A stretch of DNA of 64,000 bases from Flabesymbios commensalis (lineage: Eukaryota; Annelida; Polychaeta; Terebellida; Flabelligeridae): positions 14,221,287-14,285,286 of the forward strand of contig OZ024915.1 in assembly GCA_964017125.1 (NCBI GenBank), in the 5' to 3' direction. A program made the position numbers and the translations under genes. Below the pieces are notes generated by a model, which did no database searches, was not told the origin of the DNA, and was given only the letters and a program-made list of their open reading frames with translations. Shown one piece after another: positions 58,039 through 64,000 of the stretch; within the stretch, counting starts at the first letter, position 1, and every line of letters starts with the position of its first letter.

Positions 58039-58644
58039 TTTAAATGTGAATGATTTTTGTCCTTTTTCTTTTCCCGTAGAAGAGAAGAAAAAGCTAAAAT
58101 TTTGCTTTTTCGTCAATTACTGCGTGAGTAAGAAATTATTATTATTATTTTTTTTTTAGAATTCTTTAGATCTTGCTTTTGAATGTATATGTAAACACCA
58201 TTTTTAGTGAATACAGCAATACTCAAGATGTGGACCATTTCCTCATGTTCCTAATTTGCTTCAAATCCTTCTCAATCTATGTTTTGTGGTCTTCCTATGT
58301 TTTCAAAGTGTGTCTGCAATACCTAGGTCAGCTCAAAATGAGGTCTGTATACTTCTGTGGTCAGATTTTACACTTACAGAAAATAAAATTCCACTGACAT
58401 ATAAATCCAGCCAGTCAAAACACTACTCAGACTTGCTTCAGGAATTATAAATACAATAGATGTTATGATAATGTGTCCCTTATTATCTACATTTGAAAAT
58501 TTTAATTATTTGGTTATCTATTCATTACATGTAAATTTCAAGTTTCACTTCTGTAGACATCCTAATTTCAATTTAAAAACTAAATTTTAGACTATATAGC
58601 ACTTCACTATTTAGAATTAGTGTTGTTTCTGATGCCGCAAGTAA

Positions 58645-60160
58645 TGTAGTGTAGTGGTTAAGCTCCCATAATGATACCATTGTGCATTTTATGATTTAAG
58701 CATGAAACTTTCACCATTATTAGTACATTTCCTGTAGTTTATTTTAAGATGTGGAGGTAAGTTAGATTTGACCCCTGGTGACCTCTAGAGGTCATTGACC
58801 TTGAAAGGTCAAAATATCTAATTGCGAAGTTAAAAGTGGTGAAAATCGTGTATTACAATATCTATGAAATGTTTTTGCATTCCATAAGTGTGCGAAATAC
58901 TCTAAGAGACTCTTGTTAATCATACAAATAACATCAAGGTCATGTCAAGGTTACTTTAGGGTCATTTGAAGGTCAAAATGGCCACAAATAGTGAAAATAT
59001 CCTCTTTTAGTCAATTTAAACAATACTAGTGGTGCAGTCATCTATTACAAAGGATTACTTTTGACACAGTCTTGGTAAGATATCTTTTCCACGCGCATTT
59101 TAGGAGATTGAGGGCAGTATCTAACTTGGGGGGGGGGGGGATACACCCCAAGTATTCCCCTTACTACACCCTTTCCTAAATGTTTAATTGGACGAGCAAA
59201 ATTACAGTGTGCAGCAGCTGTTAAACATCAGTTTGGGCTCCCTATTGATGCATATTTGGGCTATGAAGTCTAACATGGGTTGATATTATGTTTTACTGGG
59301 ATAACGACGAAAAACAAGGTCAGGGTCATATCAAGGTCATTTCAAGGTCATACTGTCAAAAATATGTCAAAAAAAAATCAGAAAGTTCGGCAAAATACTT
59401 GGGTCATAGTGTACTCGTTAAGCTCCCATAATAAAACAATTGTGCATTTTATGATTAAAGCATGAAACTTCTACCATTATTAGCACATATCCTGATCTCT
59501 CTTTTAAATTGTGGAGGTGAGCTAGATTTGACCCCTGATGACCTCTAGCGGTCATCTACATCGAAAGGTCATATAAGCATTCGCAATGCCAAAAGTGGTG
59601 AAAATTGTGTATTACCGGGTACCATATTTATAAACTATTTTTGTATTCCAGAAATATGTCAAATGCACAGAGAGACTACTATTATTGATAAAAATAACAC
59701 CAAGGTCATAGCAAAGTTACATCAAGTTCATTTCAAGGTCAAAATCGCAAAACAATGTGAAAATATCCCCTTTATATAAAATTCAAGGCGGTTAGTGATG
59801 TAATTAACTATTACAAAGACTGATTTTGAGATATTATTGGTCAGACATATTTTCCACAAAAAAAATTAAGAAATTGAGGGCAGTGTCAACCCTGGGAGGG
59901 GTATCACACCCTTATTCCCCTTATTACACTCATTTCCCAATGATTAATTGTACGAGCAAAAATTGCATCTTGCAGCATTGTGAAACATCAGCTTGGGCTC
60001 CCATGGCAAAATATCAATACATAATTGGGTTATGAAGGATCATATGGTTTGGAACTGTGTTTTACTGGGGTACCGTCTGAAAGCAACGTACATGTCATAC
60101 CAAGGTAACTTGAAGGTCAAACTGGAAAAAATCCTAAAAATATATACTCTCACTTACTGA
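58645..60160. repeat. Two-copy tandem repeat, period about 760 bp
   Basis: AGCTCCCATAAT occurs at 58661 and 59421. The copies share ATTTGACCCCTGRTGACCTC, AAGTGGTGAAAATYGTGTAT, GAGGGCAGTRTC, CAGYTTGGGCTCCC and GTTTTACTGGG in the same order. Both carry several CAAGGTCA/TGACCTTGAAAGGTCA motifs. The copies are well diverged. Confidence 0.75.
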
Positions 60161-60725
60161 CAACTCCGTTGACCTCTTGAAATTGAGTTTTTATTTGCAG
60201 AATATGTATGAGATTGATAATTTGGTGATAGTTTTAACACACAGTCCCAATATATTATACTAAAATACACACCTTTGAAATGATCTTAACTTGACCTTAA
60301 AAGCACAATTTTATAAAGCCGATGTCAACTGTAACCGCCATGTACATCGATTGGTTTATATAATACAAGATAAAAATACTCCGCCCCTCCCTTGTAATTG
60401 AATGTGCCTCCCCTTGTGTAGGATACAAGTGAACAAGTAGATTATTACTGATCATTGTCTCATATGCGTAATGAATAGAAGGTGCAATTATGTTATTATC
60501 ACGGCGTGTAATACACTGAGAGAGGGATTTTTAATAAGAAGAATTTGCAAAAGCATAATAATTTCAGCGATTTCTTGGCTGCCATTTTGATATTTTTTCA
60601 ATTCTCAAAGATGAGAGCTCTACATCCGCCCAGATATCAATACAGGCGTGGATAATTCAAAGAGCAAAAACCATATCAGCCAAAACAATGTGTTTTTATT
60701 ACAATAAGATTTTTTTTTCAATCCC

Positions 60726-63221
60726 TTATAACATCTACTAATCCGTTATGACGGTCTACTAATCCGTTTTAGCGGTATAATATTCCGTTATAACGGTCTA
60801 GTACTTCGTTATAGCGGTAGAGTATTTCGTTATAACCGTCTACTAATCCGTTATAACGGTCTACTATCCCGTTATAACGGTCTCATATTTCGTTATGATG
60901 GTCTAGTATCACGTTATAACGGTATACTAATCCGCTATAACGGTATATTATTCCGGTATAACGGTCTAGTATTTCATTATAACTGCCTACTATTCCGTTA
61001 TAACGGTCTAGTATTTCGTAATAACGGTATACTATTCCGTTATAACGGTTCAGTATTTCGTTATGACGGTCTACTAATCCGCTATAATGGTCTACTATTC
61101 CGTTATAACGGGCTAAGAATCCGTTAAAACGGTCTACTATTCTGTTATAACGATCAAGTACTCCGTTATAACGGCATAGAATCTCGTTATAACGGTGTAG
61201 TATCTCGTTATAACGGTCTACCATTTCGTTATAACGGACTACTTATCTGTTATAACTGTTACTATCCCGCTATAACGGTCTAGTATTTCGCTATGACGGT
61301 CTAGTATCACAAAATAACGGCCTACACATCCGTTATAACGGCTTAATAATCTGCTGAAACAGTCTAAAATTCCGGTATAACGGTCTAGTATTTCTTTATA
61401 ACGGTCTGCTAGTCCGTTATAGCGGTATACTGTCCCGTTATAACGGCCTAGTTTTTCCTTATGACGGTCTGTTATCACGTCATAACGGTCTACTATTCCG
61501 TTATAACGGTCGACTAATCCGCTATAACGGTCTAGTATTTAATTATAACTGCCTACTATTCCGTTATAACGGTCTAGTATTTCGTTATAACGGTCTACTA
61601 TTCCGTTATAACGGAGTAGTATTTCGTTATAATGGTCTACTATCCTGTTATAACGGTCTAGTATTTCGCTATGACGGTCCACTCATCCGTTATAATGGTC
61701 TACTATTCCGTTATAACGGTCTAATCATCCGTTATAACGGTCTACTATTCCGTTATAGCGATCAAGTATTCCGTTACAACGGTATATTATATCGTTATAA
61801 AGATATAGTATCTTGTTATAACGGTCTACTATTTCGTTATAACGGTCTACTTATCCGTTATAACTGTCTATTATCCCGTTATAACGGTCTAGTATTTTGC
61901 TATGACGGTCTAGTATCACGCTATAACGGCCTACACATCCGTTATAACGGCTTACTAATCTGTTAAAACGGTCTACAATCCCGTTATAACGGTTGAGTAT
62001 TTCTTCATAACGGTCTGCTAATCTGTATAACGGTCTACTATTCCGCTATAAAGGCCTAGTTTTTCATTATAACTGTCTACTGTTCCGTTATAACGGTCTA
62101 GTATTTCGCTATGACGGTCCACTCATCCGTTATAATGGTCTACTATTCCGTTATAACGGTCTAATCATCCGTTATAACGGTCTACTATTCCGTTATAGCG
62201 ATCAAGTATTCCGTTACAACGGTATATTATATCGTTATAAAGATATAGTATCTTGTTATAACGGTCTACTATTTCGTTATAACGGTCTACTTATCCGTTA
62301 TAACTGTCTATTATCCCGTTATAACGGTCTAGTATTTTGCTATGACGGTCTAGTATCACGCTATAACGGCCTACACATCCGTTATAACGGCTTACTAATC
62401 TGTTAAAACGGTCTACAATCCCGTTATAACGGTTGAGTATTTCTTCATAACGGTCTGCTAATCTGTATAACGGTCTACTATTCCGCTATAAAGGCCTAGT
62501 TTTTCATTATAACTGTCTACTGTTCCGTTATAACGGTCTAGTCTTTCGTTATAACGGTCTACTATCCCGTTATAACGGTTAAGTATTTCGTCATAACGGT
62601 CTCCTATCCCGTTATAACGGTCTAGTATTTCGTTATGACGGTCTAGTATCACGTTATAACAGTCTACTAATCTGTTATAACTGTTTACCAATCCGTTATA
62701 ACGGTCTACTAATCCGGTAAAACGGTCTACCAATACTTCATAACGGTCTACTATTCCGTTATAACGGTCTACTCTTCCGTTATAACGGTCTGGTATCTCG
62801 TTATAACTGTCTACTATTTCGTTATAACGGTCTACTAACCCGTTATAACTGTCAGACAATTATAACGGAAAAGTCTGTCTACTAGACAGTCTGTCTACTA
62901 TCCGGTTATAACGGTCTAGTATATTGTTATGACGGTCTGTTATCACGTTATAATGGTCTACTATTCCGGTATAACGGTCTACTATTCCGTTATAACGGTC
63001 TAGTATTTCATTATAATAGTCTGCTATTCCGTTATAACGATCTAGTCTTCCGTTATAACGGTCTACTATTCCGTTATACCTTTTTAGTATTTCGTTATAA
63101 CGGTCTACTATCCCGTTATAACGGTCTAGTATTTCGTTATATGGCGGTCTAGTATCACGTTATAACGGTCTAGTATTTTGTTATAGCGGTCTACTATCCC
63201 GCTATGGCGGTGTAGTATTGA
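60726..63221. repeat. 2.5-kb minisatellite of a 21-bp palindromic unit
   Basis: The unit CCGTTATAACGGTCTACTATT, or the same with TCTAGTATT, repeats about 119 times if the period holds. Its 12-bp core CCGTTATAACGG is a perfect palindrome. A 440-bp block at 61661-62100 is repeated at 62101-62540 with no difference that I can see, showing very recent higher-order duplication. Minus-strand frames with repeating YNGIVDR heptads arise because 21 is a multiple of 3. Confidence 0.92.
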
Positions 63222-63290
63222 ATTATGAAATGAATACCGAACGATGGAATAATCGGTTTTATTATATCATGGTGACAGCTGGGGTCTTAA

Positions 63291-63324
63291 AGCGACACAA
63301 TCATTTTAGCCTGATTATGTCGCT
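63291..63324. repeat. 34-bp terminal-repeat-only relic of family C
   Basis: TTAA at 63287-63290, then AGCGACACAATCA and TGATTATGTCGCT separated by 8 nt, then TCAA. The termini are those of the element at 19262-19504, with the interior gone. Confidence 0.55.
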
Positions 63325-63414
63325 TCAATTTAGCGAGAAAATTAGGCAGTCATGACATCGATATTTTGCCGAGCTTTCTGACAAATTGATGTAGCCTTGA
63401 AATTAATTATAGTA

Positions 63415-63810
63415 TCCGGTATGTTTAAAAAATCACCTGCACATCTCCATATCGTGGAGAATTTGATTGTAAAATTTGACTACTTTCTCACAAAGTTTAA
63501 GTTTTGTGGTCACAATAAATTATAAAGATGATTTGTGGCGGCCATTTTAAATTTTAGTGAAATCTTGAACAAATTTCCTGTACATCTCCATATTGTGGGA
63601 AATGTGATTGTAAGATTTGGATAATTTCTGATTAAGGTTTTGAGTTTTTGCGCCCACAACAAATTATGAAGTTGAACTCTGGGAGATATTTTGCATTTTG
63701 GTAGCATGTTTAAAAAATCACTTGCACCTCCCTATGTTGATGAGAATGTGATTTAAAATTTTAGAAAAAATGACCCTAGTTTTTCAGTTATTGCACCCAT
63801 AAAAATTAAG
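63415..63810. repeat. Degenerate tandem repeat, period about 141 bp
   Basis: TTTAAAAAATCACCTGCACATCTCC near 63423, AACAAATTTCCTGTACATCTCC near 63569 and TTTAAAAAATCACTTGCACCTCC near 63707 start similar segments. Each contains ATGTGATTGTAAxATTT and a CACAATAAATTAT-like block. Confidence 0.55.
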
Positions 63811-64000
63811 TGCCGTCTGATGCCTCACACTTGATAGATCCCGGCGCGACTAACCCCCCCCCCCTTCCCCTACGGACGTGTGATAAAAACCTGCTCACCA
63901 CTTCTATTAGGATATTAGGGTCGCTCTATCATTATATACAATTCAACGTTCTAACCGACCAGTTATAATCAGTATAAATGGCCATCATGTTCTCTCAATT

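Noticed and set aside
58648-58668. tRNA-like A box (TAGTGGTTAAGC) suggesting a SINE head
   Set aside because: No B box at the right distance and the second tandem copy does not preserve it.
60883-62859. Minus-strand frames of 113 and 133 residues with YNGIVDR heptads
   Set aside because: They are translations of the 21-bp minisatellite; period divisible by three keeps the frame open. No start context or domain supports a protein.
60726-63221. CRISPR-like regularly spaced palindromic repeats
   Set aside because: The linkers are as repetitive as the palindromes and the DNA is eukaryotic; there are no unique spacers and no cas genes.

Overview
The window reads as nuclear DNA of a marine invertebrate animal. 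It is AT-rich and gene-poor, with spliced and single-exon animal genes, non-LTR and CsRn1-type LTR retrotransposons, and a very dense load of small fold-back (MITE) elements. The TAGGCCTA palindrome recurs throughout, and several MITE styles recall echinoderm or hemichordate genomes. That placement is an impression, not a demonstration.

Only two host protein genes can be supported. One is a single-exon rhodopsin-class GPCR at 14170-15204 (+). The other is a five-exon gene on the minus strand (exons between 31392 and 25826) that encodes a 204-residue UBA plus PTH2 (peptidyl-tRNA hydrolase 2) protein; it is visible only after splicing. Its introns and its 3' side are packed with MITEs.

Layout: 0-2.1 kb holds a LINE tail and a decayed LTR-plus-leader fragment of a CsRn1-like element. 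A giant 4.5-kb fold-back element lies at 2.88-7.39 kb; its arms are full of TCAAGGTCA-type motifs and its centre is a 21-bp minisatellite. 7.5-13.9 kb carries a LINE reverse-transcriptase remnant and many MITEs. The GPCR follows, then 15-25 kb of MITE-rich, otherwise featureless sequence, then the UBA-PTH2 gene (25.8-31.4 kb). Two adjacent terminal-inverted-repeat elements lie at 31.97-33.96 and 33.99-35.82 kb. GC-rich GATCTCGGCCC arrays in inverted orientation bracket 37.7-41.9 kb. 42.2-43.5 kb is a nest of a LINE tail, a hAT-like MITE and two TTAA elements that abut. A young but broken CsRn1-like Ty3/Gypsy retrotransposon fills 44.24-52.34 kb. From 54.9 kb to the end the sequence is mostly tandem arrays, with periods of about 399, 257, 760, 21 and 141 bp.

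The genes do not form a pathway. The strongest organising theme is mobile DNA: several families use TTAA target sites (piggyBac/Kolobok style), many are nested or abutting, and two unrelated repeat blocks are enriched in a nuclear-receptor-like half-site.
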